Source: Suillus spraguei
Lineage: Eukaryota; Basidiomycota; Agaricomycetes; Boletales; Suillaceae
Direction of reading: 5' to 3'
Length of the DNA stretch: 64,000 nucleotides
Assembly (NCBI GenBank): GCA_016800925.1
Contig: JABCPU010000162.1
Span: 62,001 to 126,000 of the forward strand
The notes below the pieces were generated by a model. The model saw nothing but the letters and a program-made list of their open reading frames with translations, was not told the origin of the DNA and did no database searches. Positions 32,614-44,600 of this stretch are shown in pieces (the first letter of the stretch is position 1; every line of letters starts with the position of its first letter). The translations under genes were made by a program, and so were the position numbers.

Positions 32614-34462
32614 AGTTGAATGTTACCACCAAGGACTCGCCGCAAGACTGTTCAGCTTATTCAAGATCAAGAAACCATGTCGATACGATTGAAGCTCAAG
32701 TAATTACTGTATCGATCATCTCATGATTGTACTGATCCTGCGTGACAGATAACATAGCCGTTGATTTTGTGCAATAGAATTGAGGCGTTACAGAAGAAGT
32801 TGTTCTTACTGTGATATGTGGGATTAGCGCTGTGGTTTTCACTGCGCCCTAATCTGTCCTTTCTTTTTGTAATTCTATGCCTATCTCCTGTACCAATTTG
32901 TCGTTGATTCTTGAGGTGACACGCACTCAAATACTGTTATGCGAGTGCGATGGGTGCAGATCATTATCAGCGTGTGGAGTTATTAAAGCATGTGAAAAGA
33001 AGTCAGCAGCTAACATTTCATTATACGAGTCAAATAACATTTTGAACTTGACAAATTTACTCGACGCACTCGTTTTGAGTTCGACAGAATCTTTTCACTA
33101 AGTTTCGAGTCGCGAGACCCTGCGGGTCCCAGCCCAAATAGCTACACAAATATCGTTGCTACTATTTGTAAAATTAGACATCATTGTTTACCAATATATC
33201 TGATTCCTTATACGTTGAACACGAGAGCAGAAAGAGTATATTTGAACTACGGCCCGCCGGGTCTACTAGTAGTACTGGAAATTCTCAGTACATCGGCTGC
33301 ATTAAAACTAACTTCAACAACAGTAGCCAAACAAATGCGGCCGAGCCATCACTTGGCTACCTTATGGATGCGTCACTGAGTTGAAGTATTCAAGTCAATA
33401 CTTATGCTAGCCAGTCTGACCCAGTCACGGTGTTATGCGAATCTTACTGGAAACTTTCTACTTCTTTTTTCGATGGTATCTTGCGGAGCTCAAGGATGCT
33501 CATGGGAGCGGGCGCACCTCAGGCAGGACATTTCGGTGCTTATAAGAGGTCTATCAGACCCGGTTTCTATGTTGTTGGAAACCCATCTGCAAGATTCACC
33601 CTCCCTCCTATCTAATAATAACTTACATATAGGAATAGCTCATGCACCTCCTGCAACCCTCCCACGAGCCTCTCGTCCATGATTTTGTAGCTTTTGGTGG
33701 CTCATTGGTGGGCTCCAGCGGTATGCATGATGGTCTCGCAGATGGCGGGCGACTTCGCTTTTGAGAGCCTGCAATGGAGGCAGGAGCAAGTGCACTAAAC
33801 TTGCATTTTCCACGGCTGGTGCTTGTCCATTCAGAGTTGGCAGCAGAACTTTCAGTGGAGGGTGGCAGAAAGGTAGATGAAACAGGTGGACTGAGGGATT
33901 CTAGATCCACAGAAGATGGTGGTCCTCAAGACATGTTCTCTAGTGTACTAGCAGGGATGGTAGGATTCTGAGGCGGCGTGCTGCTGATTGTGGTGGTCCA
34001 AAAAATATGCGAATTTTTTGACTGACTTGGCATTAACTGTTCCATGATCTCAAGGTGATCAAAGCCCCTCATCATGAAGGGCTTTGCATGAGGATGTGAC
34101 TGTAAATAATGACATTGAGGAGTGCGCTGTAACGAACATATTGGCACTGGGCTTGAAACCCTATCTTTTGACACTCGTCTCATGTCTATAGGAGTTACCA
34201 CTTGTCCCAGGGACGACCATAGGTGGATGAATATGAAGTTCTTTTAACTGATGACTGAGTGTGGTAATCTCAGTGAGATCGCTATCTAGTTCTCCAGCTA
34301 CATCAGGAAATTCGCACATTCCTTAACGTGCCCTTATGCGGACTTATTTACACTTAACTGCCTTGGTGAAATTGAATCTACTTGTCCAAAATTTCAACGT
34401 GAATGAATTCAGAAAAAAAAAGTTGAGATATATTAATATACATGTTTTATTGTATTTCGCAC
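32614..34462. other. no supported gene; repeat remnants
   Basis: A minus frame at 33910-33623 (Ser/Pro-rich, 95 aa) is unsupported. The segment 34130-34200 is an inverted copy of about 36060-36140. The segment around 34230-34320 resembles 34540-34680 in the same orientation. This suggests rearranged copies of one unknown sequence. Confidence 0.4.
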
Positions 34463-35176
34463 TCAAAAAATATAAGATATGCCAGGTGAATGATGTGAGA
34501 GAGAGCAAACAAGTTTTGAGATAAGTGAGTTAAGCTGATTAAGCACGTCAAGGAATGTGTGAATTTCCTGATGTATGAGATGACTGAGCGCGATAATCTC
34601 AGCAAGCTCGTTATGTAGTTCTCCAGTTATGACCGCTTTCTCGTGCATGACGGAGCATTCAGTAAATAGATGAGGAGGTTCTGTGTCCTCATCAAGTGTG
34701 GTGGTAGTATTGACTGGGGATAGCATGGGTTGTGTTTCGTAGTGATGGATGGCGTCAATTAAACAAGCTACCAATCCTCTCGCTTCTCTAGAGTCGACCG
34801 TTGCTTCTTCAATTTCTCCAATCATAGTGTTGGCTGTGTTATTGGCTTCCTGAACAGCAGCGAGTAAGCCAGTAAGGGCAGTGATATTAGAACGAGTGCC
34901 TGAATCACAGGTGGGAGGAGCAGGAATTGGAAGTGGATCTCTTTGCGGAGAGGGAGGTCTAGCCACACCTGCTCGACGCTTGGCCACGATGTGAATAGCC
35001 GTTTCAACATCAGCCTTAAAAGAATTGGGAAGGAGAAGCAGCCCGTAAGCGTGAATGCGTTTCTGGCAGTGTAGGATTTGTTGATGGATAGTATCATCTT
35101 GAACATCATGGCATAGAGTTTTGATGAGGGCGGCCGTGAGGATGATATTGGTAAAGGAGGATGGTGATGAATGCAT
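34463..35176 (-). CDS. unknown ORF, about 237 aa, next to the Gypsy relic
   Basis: An uninterrupted frame from ATG 35176 (MHSSPSS; an upstream ATG lies in the LTR fragment) to 34463. It is helical with KRRAGVARPPSPQRD in the middle and AVITGELHNELAEIIALSHL near the end; part of this last segment recurs in degraded form near 34230-34320. No known domain. It may be an extra ORF of a retroelement or an unrelated gene. Confidence 0.35.
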   Translation of the reverse strand: MHSSPSSFTNIILTAALIKTLCHDVQDDTIHQQILHCQKRIHAYGLLLLPNSFKADVETAIHIVAKRRAGVARPPSPQRDPLPIPAPPTCDSGTRSNITALTGLLAAVQEANNTANTMIGEIEEATVDSREARGLVACLIDAIHHYETQPMLSPVNTTTTLDEDTEPPHLFTECSVMHEKAVITGELHNELAEIIALSHLIHQEIHTFLDVLNQLNSLISKLVCSLSHHSPGISYIF

Positions 35177-35185
35177 CCTTGCCAG

Positions 35186-35441
35186 TGTAAAGATACAACC
35201 TAGCCTGGGCTGTAGATAAACCACTGCCTAAACTAGTATGTGAGTCTTGCGCTCCGTCTAGTCTGCTTCACTTGTGAGAACAAGAGCGTTCGACCCTAAA
35301 GGGGGATGCCTATTAGTATGGTCAAGTTCGAGTCTAACTTATGTGCGAAACAAGCGTCAAGGTCAGCAGTAAGTTGCTGTGGTCAGCGATGATACCACCA
35401 GAACTAGCGTCGTGTGTAGCGGCGCTACTGTGGTCGAGATA
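35186..35441 (+). repeat. partial Gypsy LTR, opposite orientation to the main element
   Basis: From TGTAAAGATACAACCT the plus strand is about 80 percent similar by eye to the minus strand of the LTR at 42420-41690 for some 255 bp, and then diverges. Because it faces the other way, it cannot be the 3' LTR of the element at 36344-42420. Confidence 0.75.
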
Positions 35442-35792
35442 TGGTCAGTAACAGTTGCGTCAAGCGATTATATCAGCGGTAGCGGTAAGGTTGCGAGCAG
35501 TGCAAGGAAACAGTAAAGAAGTCCGTGGTACTTTCAGCGGTAAAGTAGCGGTGCGTGAGAAGTTCAGTCAAAGTAACAGTCAAAAGTCCAGTGGTATGCC
35601 AGCGGTAACGGAGAATGAGCGTGATAGATTAACGAGTGATAAGGAAACTTTAAAGACTATGTCCACTACTGGGTAGATCCAGAGCTAGACAATAATCCTG
35701 ACCTATAGTACGTGCAATGGTGTAAAATCAGGTACTTCTATCGTGCGGGGTACGTGGTGCTTATATCCTAAATCATATGTACTCGGAATACT

Positions 35793-36314
35793 CTAGGCGA
35801 GATCAGTAGCGCTGGAGTGTAGTAACCGCTGTAAGTAAACATAGCGCGAGGCGCTGTGGCACGAGGCGACATGTAATAAGGCTCGCCGTGGAATCAGTGA
35901 TAATGAACATAAAACAAATGACACACCAAATGGAGCTATGTGGATGCGGCAAGGACATGGAAGGACATTGGTATGTGGAACGTGGTGCGGCAGTCGGTAC
36001 AGTGTGCGGTAAGCGTGGGATGCTGCTGGTACTGCTAAAGGGGTAAGACGGCCATGGACAAGTGGTAACTCCTGTAGATGTGAGACGAATGTCAAAAGGT
36101 GGGGTTTTAAGCCCAGCGCCAATATGTTCATTACACCAGTAAGGATCTTTTCAATCTCGGTTGCATGTCCAGGACAGAGGAGGGCGGCTTCGATGAAGGA
36201 GTTTCCGTCAATGTTTCTGATGAGGTCGTCATATTGATCGGCGGTGGTGTAAGTTTCTTCACCGATGGAGTGGATGTAAGCAGTAGGGAAGGAGGCAGTT
36301 GCAGAGGAAGTCAT
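35793..36314 (-). CDS. unknown ORF immediately after the chromodomain, 173 aa
   Basis: Starts 30 nt after the stop of the Gypsy polyprotein frame (MTSSATASFPTAYIHS) and contains LTGVMNILALGLKPHLLTF, also present inverted at about 34130-34200 on the plus strand. The second half of the frame is low complexity and may not be coding. It could be an additional retroelement ORF or a truncated host gene. Confidence 0.3.
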   Translation of the reverse strand: MTSSATASFPTAYIHSIGEETYTTADQYDDLIRNIDGNSFIEAALLCPGHATEIEKILTGVMNILALGLKPHLLTFVSHLQELPLVHGRLTPLAVPAASHAYRTLYRLPHHVPHTNVLPCPCRIHIAPFGVSFVLCSLSLIPRRALLHVASCHSASRYVYLQRLLHSSATDLA

Positions 36315-36344
36315 ATTGAATAGTTTGTGGGGCTAGTTCAAATT

Positions 36345-39300
36345 CAAAGGGCGTGTCGTTTCTTATAAGCATTCAGGATTCGTGCAGAATTTGCTAAGTT
36401 CTTTATGGGGATCCATTTGTTATCTCCCAATGAATATCCTTTCCAGGAGACAAGATAGTGTTGGCAATTGCTGGTTCCTTTATGGGAAAGAATTGCTTCT
36501 ACTTCATATTCTTCTTCTTCTTCAATGATATCAGGTGGTGGTTCAAGGAAGTTCGGGTTATGTACATCGTTTTTGCTATAGGACGATAACACAGAAGCAT
36601 GGAAGGTGGGGTGGATCTTCCATTGCGGAGGAAGTTTGAGTGTGAATGTGATAGGTGATAAGACGTTGGTGATTGGGAAAGGTCTGTATCGCTTTGGTGC
36701 AAGCTTTCACAATGGGAGTTTGAGTCTAAGATTAGCAGCAGATAGCCAAACCTTATCTCCAATCTTCCATGGTTGGTATTTATCTCCTCAGGATCGTTCT
36801 GCCATTCTTTGCATAGCAATGTTATGGCATGCAATGGCTTCTTCTTGGATCTTCTGCTGCTGGTACGGTAGAATAAGGGATTAAATGGGGAATGGCACAG
36901 GGTTTGTATCCCATCATGAGAAAGAATGGTGAAGCATTTTGGGCATTGTGTTTACGATGATTGTGAATGAATTCAGCGATAGGGAGGTGCTCTATCCATT
37001 CTTCAGGGTTGTTGTGGCAGTAGATATGCAAATGGGTTTCTAATTCTTGGTTTAATCATTTGGTTTGTCTGTCAGTCTGAGGATGATAGGCGGTAGATGG
37101 GGTGATGGTATAATCAAGGAGTTGTGCAAGTTCTTTTGAAAATCTTGATAGAAACTGCGGTCCTCAATCTGATATGACTTTGTTGTGGAGACCAAACCGT
37201 CAATAGACATGTTTCAAACATAACTTTGCTACACCTTCGGAGGTTACTGTTTTAAGGCAAGGGATAATAATTACCCCCTTCATAAGGCCATGGTCCACCA
37301 CGACCATGATACTATCAAAGCCCCCAGAAATGGGGAGATCAGTGATCAAATCAATGGAGATTTGCGAGAAGGGGCAGGTAGCGGAGGAAGGAATGGGGAC
37401 AAGTGGAGGTTGGACCGGATGAGTATCTGATTTCATTTGCTGACAAAGGGCGCAACCCTTGACATATTTATGGATATAGGCACCCATAGAAGGCCACCAG
37501 GCTTCCCATTGTAACAGACAAACTCAGGCTGACCTTGAAACAGTAGTTTTTGCATAGTGTCTCTTACTTAGGCTTTCCTTACCTTAGGTCCGCATTTTGG
37601 CTGATTACATAAGAACCTACCTTACATCTGTCTTTATACCACTTCACCAGTAGCAGTAGGAGTCTGAGACTTACTGTTTGAATGATAGTTTTACTCTTCT
37701 CTGAGCTCTGAGCCTTGGACCAGAAACCCTTGGGTTGAATAGCAGCTAGGCAGCATTCAACATATATCTGCACCCCAGCAGAGTTGTGTTACCCACACTG
37801 TTTAACAAGTTCTTCAGTTTTAAAACAGCCAGGATGACCAGCAGTGATATGATCATGATAGCAAGCAAGGGTAGCGGTGCGATGAATGGGAGGAATGTAA
37901 GCACGGTTCTTGAAATAGAGCACATCATGTTTGATCTTCCAATTGGACAATACTGACTTCATGGGAGGAAGACAGACACCGTCTAGTGCATCCGACGCCA
38001 TTTTGAATACAGGGTCATCCAAAGGGTCAGAAGTAGCCAATACATCAAGTAGATCGTTATCGATGAGTCAGATGAACAGGGAATCAGGAAGAAGCACAGC
38101 ATCTTCATTATTACAACAACCATTGTCATGATCTGGGCGATGTGAGAGAGCATCTGGAGCAGCTAGTTTAGTGCCTGCAACATGATGTAGTTCAATGTCA
38201 AAGAGTGACAATGTCAATTGCCAGCGAGCTTGTCGTCAAGTCAACTTCTGTGCAGTACGGAAGTACAGAAGGTTTTTGTGGTCAGTGAAGACAATGACAG
38301 TGTGGGCGCTCCCTTCAAGATAGTAATGCCATTCATTTAAGGCATGGATAACTGCAAGTAATTCCCGATCGAAAATCTGATAGTTGCATTCCACTGGGTT
38401 TAGTGACTGAGATAGGTAAGCGCATTGGTGATAAATGCCATTTTCGTTGGTTTGCAATAGGACGCCTCCAGTTGCTACAAAAGAAGCATTGGTTGCGACT
38501 GCAAATTGCCGGGATGGATCTGGATTGCGAAGTACCGGTTGTTTTATAAAGTGTCCCTTGAGGTCTTGGAAGGTATCCTGACATTGAGCCGTCCAAAGGA
38601 AAGAAGTATCCTTCTTTGTTAGATCGATGAGGGGTCATGCAATATCAGAGTAATGGGAGATAAATGTGTAGTAAAAGTTGCAGAATCCTAAAAACAACCG
38701 AACATCTCTTACGCTTTTTGGAACAGGCCATTCAGCAATCCCTTTTGTCTTGGCAGTATCCATAGCAATCTGTCCAGGCCAAATGATCATTCCAAGGTAT
38801 TCCACTTCATCAGTGTCAAAGGTACACTTTTCTGGTTTCAGGAAAAGATGTTCGTTCCATATCTTCATCAGTACTCGTCTGGTACGTTCGCAATGTTCCT
38901 CCATAGTTGTCAAGAAAATGAGGATATCATCCATATAGATAACCATCCATCCTTCATTAATCTCCTGCTGGAAGGTGCGATTCATGTATGCTTGAAATGT
39001 GGCTGGTGAATTACATAACTCAAAGAACATGACATTAGGTTTGTAGAGACCGAATTCCGTTGTGAATGCAGCTGTCCATCAATCCTCGGGATGGATGTGG
39101 ATGTTGTTGTATCCTGACTGTATATTCATTTTCGTGAAGAATTGTGCGTTGTGAAGCCGTGCTACAAGAGATACTGGTAAGGGACGTGGATAAGCATTTT
39201 TGACCGTCCAATTATTGATGTAACAATAGTCCTGGCAAGGACAGAGTTCTCCGCTCTTCTTTCCAATGAAGAAGAACCCACTAGCTTGGGGTGATTTTGA

Positions 39301-40683
39301 TTCAGAAATGAACCCCTTAGCAACGTTTTCATCAATGAATGCTTTTACCGAAGTTTGTTCCTTTTCTGACGGCTAGTAAACCTTAGATGTTCGAGGAATA
39401 AAACTGGGTTTGGTATTGATGAGGTGGTCAATACCAGGTCGTTCCGGAGGCAGTTTTTTAAGTCCATCTTTAGCAAAGACGTCAGCGAAGTCATGGAGGT
39501 AGGATGGTACGAGTTCTTCAAATGATTTTTTTTTCTTCTCTTTTTTGTTGGTTGCAAATTCTTGTGCCTTCTTACTGTATTTTGGCGGAGGAAGGGAGAT
39601 GGTGGAGTAATTCAAGAGTTGTTCAAGTTGGGAAGTTCCATCATGAGTAAGGGGTGTATCCATGGATACTTCATCAATGATTCTCATGTAACTTCCGTCG
39701 ATGTCATATTCAACCAGGAATTCTCCTTCTCCAAGTTCATAGGATGATACTTCTCATACTTCGGGGGCACTCCATATGTCATGCATAGTATTAAATTGCT
39801 CATCTTCTTTGGCGGGCATGGTGGATGTCATGGGTTCATCCTGATCAGGAATTTCTTCGATAGAAGTGGAAGGGGTTAACAATTTGGGTGGTACCAAGTA
39901 TTTGGTTAACTTTGGAATATTATGAGCTTGTCCTCCGAGATCTTCTTTAGTTTTCTGCTTTCCTTTTTGTTGTTCCTCAATTGGTCGTTGTTCAACGGGT
40001 TTTGATGGTGGTCGAGATTCTGGTTCTGACTCGTTCTTTTGTTTTTCTACATGAGGAATAGGTGATGGGGGATGCAGTGGTATTCTTACTTGTGGAGAAT
40101 TTTCATTGATCATGAGTTTGTCAGGGATGTCAATGGTAGGAGCAACGACAAGTTTCGGAAGTTTCGAATTTTGCCATTTCTTTGTGTGGTAAGGGAAAGC
40201 AGAAGGTAATCCGTTCTTTCAATCTGTATCCATGTCTTGTTCAATTTCATCAGACTTTGTCATTCGTGGGAGGGCAAGTGTTTTGGTGGCCCAATCTATA
40301 CTTGGGTTTATGGCATGTAACCACAGGATTCCCAGAAGAATTTGATCTCTTCGTCCAAGTTTAGTGATATTGAACTTTCCATACATGGTTTGTTCATCAA
40401 TCTTTACCACTAGAAGGCAATAATGCGTGATTGGCCCTCCTTTGATGAGGGTTCCGTCTGCAGTGGTAACTTGAAATGGTGTTTTGAGTTTTCATTGTGT
40501 GATTTGATGGAGTTTCACAAACTCCTCAGAGATGAACGTTCCTGCTGCGCCAGAGTCAATAACGGTGGTAGTGTCGACGAATTTTAAGCGAGTACGCGAA
40601 TGAAGGGTGATAGGAATACAAAGTTCTTTTCTTTCACCTACAGCACGTACAAGTCTTAGTAATACATTGGGAGAAACATACAT
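36345..40683 (-). pseudogene. Gypsy pol: protease, RT, RNase H, integrase, chromodomain
   Basis: Protease motif DSGAAGTFIS (about 40535-40565); reverse transcriptase with IYMDD at 38926-38940 and the PATFQAYMN block; RNase H region around 38500-38240, where the usual catalytic Asp of ATDAS reads ATNAS; integrase with the zinc-binding CALCQQ and the DLITDLP/GPQF region (about 37440-37150); chromodomain YEVEAILSHK...WKGY...KWIP (about 36540-36400). Multiple stops, for example in the integrase, interrupt the frame. Confidence 0.9.
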
Positions 40684-40689
40684 TGAGTC

Positions 40690-41552
40690 TTTGTTTCTCC
40701 AAGTTAAAAATCCTCTACAATTCGTCTCACAGTTTCGTCTTCCTCATTTTGAACTTCTTTGGCTTCTGCTTGACAGAGCGGAGTCTTCTTCTTATCAGGG
40801 CAGTTACCAATATGGTGTCCTGTCTTTTTGCATCCGAAACATTGACCTTTTCTCATGCACTCGGATCTTTCCATATTGGAGATTCAATCGACGACCATTG
40901 CACTTGAATTGCGACTGGGTGTGTAACGTGCATTTCCATAGTTCTTCTTCTTCTGTGGAGCGTGACATGCTCGTAATGCCTGAAGGCATTGGTGGGAGTT
41001 GTTGATGGAAACGCATTGTGATACAACATTGCGGAATACATCTGGGATGTCGCCTGGTGCGAATAGTTTGGTCAAGATGCCTAGGTTAAGGCCATCTTGG
41101 AAGAATTGGATCTTCGTTGCATTGTCAGTGATTTGAGCTTTAGCTGCAAGTGCTTCGAAGTCAGCGATATAGGTTTGGAGCTCGCTGTTTCCTTGTTTAA
41201 GATCCCTGAGCTTCATTAATGCAGTTCCTACAGAATCTACCGGTTCGAAAGCTTCATTGAAACTTTTCATAAAATCTTTTATCATCCCATAACCAAATTT
41301 CTGTCCAGAAGTGTCAATGGATTGAGTGTGAGCGAGAAATTGCTCTTTCCAAGACTTGGCATTCTTTTCCGTCATGAAGGACGAAATAAAAATGATCTTC
41401 TGCTTGTCATTGGTATAGAACTTTTCATTAATGTCGAAGTATGTGTTGCATGATAGAATGAATTCCAGGGAATTGTCACGATCTCCATCGAAAGTAGTTG
41501 GGAAACTGATTTTATATTCAAGATCTTTCCTGGTGGTGGCTGTAGTAGTCAT
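40690..41552 (-). pseudogene. Gypsy gag with CCHC zinc knuckle
   Basis: The frame 41552-40884 encodes a capsid-like protein (FPTTFDGDRDN, FYTNDKQKIIFI, LRDLKQGNSELQTYIADFE). A CCHC knuckle, CFGCKKTGHHIGNC, follows at about 40850-40800 after a stop. Gag forms the particle core and the knuckle binds RNA. It is the first gene of the element after the 5' LTR. Confidence 0.85.
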
Positions 41553-41689
41553 AATGATGAATTGCCTGGTGAGTTATGCTTTCTCGGTGCCTACACGTGT
41601 GGTCTTGCTGTCTGTTAGGGCTTTATCAGGGTTCAGAGGGAGAGGGTCAAAGACTGGATAGTCGACAATCAATATAGACTTTAATCTTT

Positions 41690-42420
41690 TGTTACGAACT
41701 GGGGTGGTGTCTCCAGCGACAGTGATAAGACACAGCTGGTCTGCTGAGAGATTTGACTTCGTTCAAAAGAGAACGAGGACTACTACAAGGAAGTAGTCTG
41801 AGTAGGGTCAAGGGTTCAATCGAAGAGTCGCGACTCTAAGATGCTTAGTAGAATAGAGACTAAGGCTAAGGAGTGTTTAGACTTAGAGACGATTCAGACG
41901 ACTTAGGTTGGAGACCTAAGCGAAGGATATTCCAAGTAAAACCCAGTAAGATTAAAATAAAGTACACAAGCGTAATACAATGTGCTTAAATAAGCCAATA
42001 TGTGCGCATGGACCAAGAGAGATGTGAGAATGTAAGTGCGTATCCAAAGAAGGAAGGCGACTATGGTACAGATGCGTTGAGCATATGAGTCAGGATCATG
42101 TTACATAATATACAAGGTAAAGACGAGAGGAAAATGAATAGGGGCACGTATGATTGTAACAGTATTATCTCGACCAAGGTAGCTCCACTACATACGACAC
42201 TAGTTCCGGCGGCATCTTCGCTGACCGCGGCAACTTACCGCTGACTACGACGCTACATTCGCACATTGGTTTGACTTGAACTTGACCATACTAACAGGCA
42301 TCCCCCTTTAGGGTTGAATGCTCTTGCTTTGCAAGTGAAGCAGACTAGACAGAGCGCAAGACTTACATACTAACTTAGGAGGTAGTTTACCTACAGCCCA
42401 GGTTAGGTTGTATCTTTACA
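41690..42420 (-). repeat. 5' LTR of the Gypsy element (about 731 bp)
   Basis: The minus strand begins TGTAAAGATACAACCT at 42420 and ends ...GTTCGTAACA at 41690, with TG...CA termini. The outer end was placed by comparison with the partial LTR at 35186. It directly abuts coding sequence of a Myb/SANT-like gene at 42421. Confidence 0.8.
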
Positions 42421-42955
42421 GCGCAATCTAACATCACAGGTGAATACCTTTGTAAAATGTGCCCAGATGTCATCCTTTCTATCTGTAATGCCTGCTCTGT
42501 GCTCATCACTCCATGTGAAACCCAATGTATTTTTGATATTGATGACACTGTGATATGCTTTCTTTAACTATAAAAATATATTATATTATTTCTGACATCT
42601 GAAAGTGCACTAGACACACTGCTGTCCATTTATTCTTACAAACTATACCAGTCTTTTCTGCGCCCTTCTGATACAAGTGTTTTTCCTTGAGGTGCGCAGC
42701 TGCCTGATTGAATGTTGGCATCTTGAAGCCTCCATCGCCGGATGAAGGAAGGGCTTTCAGTATGAACTCAAGAAGGTCAGTCTCTTCTGCCTTTGACCAT
42801 ATTGTGGGAGCCTTCTGGAGTGCTCCACATGGAGCAGCCGATGCTGCTTCAAGGGTACCTCGAGATCGCAGGGAGTGTGAAGAACCGCTACTAGATTTAT
42901 TAGACATTGATGATGATGATAGAACATCTACTAGACTACTACTATCAGTCAACAA
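42421..42955 (-). pseudogene. Myb/SANT-like DNA-binding protein, interrupted by the LTR
   Basis: Exon from ATG 42955 (Ser-rich start) with WSKAEETDLLEFILKA, GDGGFKMPTFNQAAAHL and KTGIVCKNKW, then after a ~40-nt intron near 42590-42560 LKKAYHSVINIKNT and GFTWSDEHRAGIT. This is the layout of the Myb/SANT-like (Myb_DNA-bind_3) family that is expanded in fungi and often associated with transposons. Coding sequence stops at 42421, where the LTR begins, so the C-terminus is lost. Confidence 0.7.
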
Positions 42956-43320
42956 AGGTGATATTGGGTGATCCCGCTCACATGCAGCTTTGAACCGGGA
43001 ATTTTGAACCCGGAGTCACTGTCCAAACAGCACATAAATAGTGAATGAAACTCAGCCTGGGTTTTGCCGAAACTCAGTCTTTTCATTAAGCAGTAGAGTG
43101 GCGATGTTCCCACTCACTCTGATCAGCCGGAACCCAGTTGTTTCATTGAGCTTTAAGTTCACAACACTAAGTAGTATGTAGAACATCCATATTTTTGATG
43201 TAGATTACAGTAGATACATGTGCACTGAGTGGACTCCTTGTGTTATGCACATTTTCAGGATGTTTGTCAGAATTCAAATTCAGACATATCCATAGTGCCG
43301 GGGGGCAAAACTACTGTCGT
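42956..43320. other. no gene; short inverted motifs
   Basis: Around 43040-43160, AATGAAACTCAGCCTGGGTT and the reverse-like CCGGAACCCAGTTGTTTCAT suggest a small degenerate inverted repeat. A similar ACTCAGTCCGGATTTTCC stretch lies near 23168. Confidence 0.3.
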
Positions 43321-43777
43321 GGTGCATTCGGCAGCCCCCAGAAGTCGGCAGTCACGCAAATGTCACCTGTAAGTTACATAGGCCAGTTTCAAAGTCAGCT
43401 CGGCAGTCAAGTCGTTGCAGCTGCAATAGATCTGTATAGCCCATTTGCAATTCCCTGAATTGCAGCTTGAATGCGTGACTCATATGTAGGGTCTGACGAG
43501 GCTCGCAGCTTTCCCTGTCTACCGCTGATAGACTTCCGAAGGCGGACCAGCACCATGACCAGCACCACAGCACCAGTCGGCACTGGTGTGTGCAGTATTG
43601 AAACTCCGTATATTGGCAGGTGACATTTCTGCGTGACTTCGGCACTTTCAACTATCTCGCTCAATTCTGCTTCAATCGTGTCCGTTCAACCTCGTAACGA
43701 GTTGTATTAGAGAGAGAATGATATTTATGTTAAGAATTTTGTGAAAGTGCCGACTTCTGGGGGCTGCCAAACGCACC
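43321..43777. mobile_element. small TIR element (MITE-like), 457 bp
   Basis: A 30-bp terminal inverted repeat (43321-43350 and 43748-43777; 28 of 30 matching) starts GGTGCATTCGGCAGCCCCCA. A second inverted pair, GCAAATGTCACCTG and CAGGTGACATTTCTGC, lies inside (about 43357 and 43616). No transposase. A target duplication is not evident, so the superfamily is undetermined. Confidence 0.65.
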
Positions 43778-43989
43778 GTCCATGACAGTACATACAGTCA
43801 CATTGATCAACGGCCTACACAGATACCATAAATGGGTCGCTGAGGTGTTCTGATCACATGACTTTGCCTTCCCCCACGCTGTGCGAGTGGTCACAACACC
43901 ACAGGTGACCGCCTCCACCTCTCCTGGAGAAGGTATTTTTATTTATTTATTATACACTTATTCATTTGTGCCTCTCACTTGTATTTTAC

Positions 43990-44600
43990 AGGGCCTCACA
44001 CTAGGCTGACAACAACAGCTGATTGGTGATGCTGCCAAGAACCAGGCCGCTATGAACCCCCACAACATGTAAGTTTTGACCTCTTTTTTTATTCCTTGTG
44101 CTAACATTAATAGCGCTAATTGTCTCATTAGCCGTAAGTTTGACAATGCCGAGGTCCAGTCGGACACCAAGCACTTCCCCTTCACCGTTTTCAACAAGGC
44201 TGGTAAGCCCTACATCCGAGTGGAGTACAAGGGAGAGCAGAAGGAGTTTTCTCCTGAAAAAATCTCGTCCATAGTTCTCCTTAAGATGAAGGAGACTGCA
44301 GAGTCCTACTTGGGCTACCCCGTCAGCGACGCTGTTGTTACCGTCCCTGCCTACTTTAACGACTCTCAGAGACAAGCTACAAAAGACGCTGGTACCATCT
44401 CCGGAATGAATGTTTTTCGTATCATCAACGAGCCTACTACCGCTGCTATTGCCTACGGTCTCGACAAGAAAGTCATCGGTGAGCGTAACGTCCTACACTT
44501 CTCTCACTTGTGCCCATTTCGAGGAGTTGTGCGCGAACCTGTCATGCAGCACGCTCGAGCCTGTCAAGAAGGTGCTCCAGGACTCCAGGATTGACAAGGT
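43990..44600 (+). pseudogene. cytosolic Hsp70 fragment with internal deletion
   Basis: Recognisable Hsp70 ATPase-domain text: LIGDAAKNQAAMNPHN, an intron (GTAAGT... near 44069 to ...CATTAG), then [49 protein letters not shown]. After ERNVL the sequence jumps to [16 protein letters not shown], skipping roughly 100 residues that Hsp70 proteins normally have. It then degenerates. No N-terminal start or substrate-binding domain. The retained intron points to a DNA-level copy rather than a retrocopy. Confidence 0.85.

Larger units (their letters stand above)
36344..42420 (-). mobile_element. Ty3/Gypsy chromovirus, 5' LTR present, 3' LTR missing, decayed
   Basis: In minus-strand order: 5' LTR (42420-41690), gag with zinc knuckle, aspartic protease, reverse transcriptase, RNase H, integrase and a C-terminal chromodomain. 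Chromodomain-bearing Gypsy elements (chromoviruses) insert by recognising chromatin marks. Several in-frame stops and shifts show the copy is inactive. No same-orientation LTR is seen after the chromodomain stop, so the 3' end has been lost or rearranged. Confidence 0.9.

Noticed and set aside
35186..42420. LTR pair delimiting a complete retrotransposon
   Set aside because: The two LTR-like segments face in opposite directions, so they cannot be the 5' and 3' LTRs of one element.
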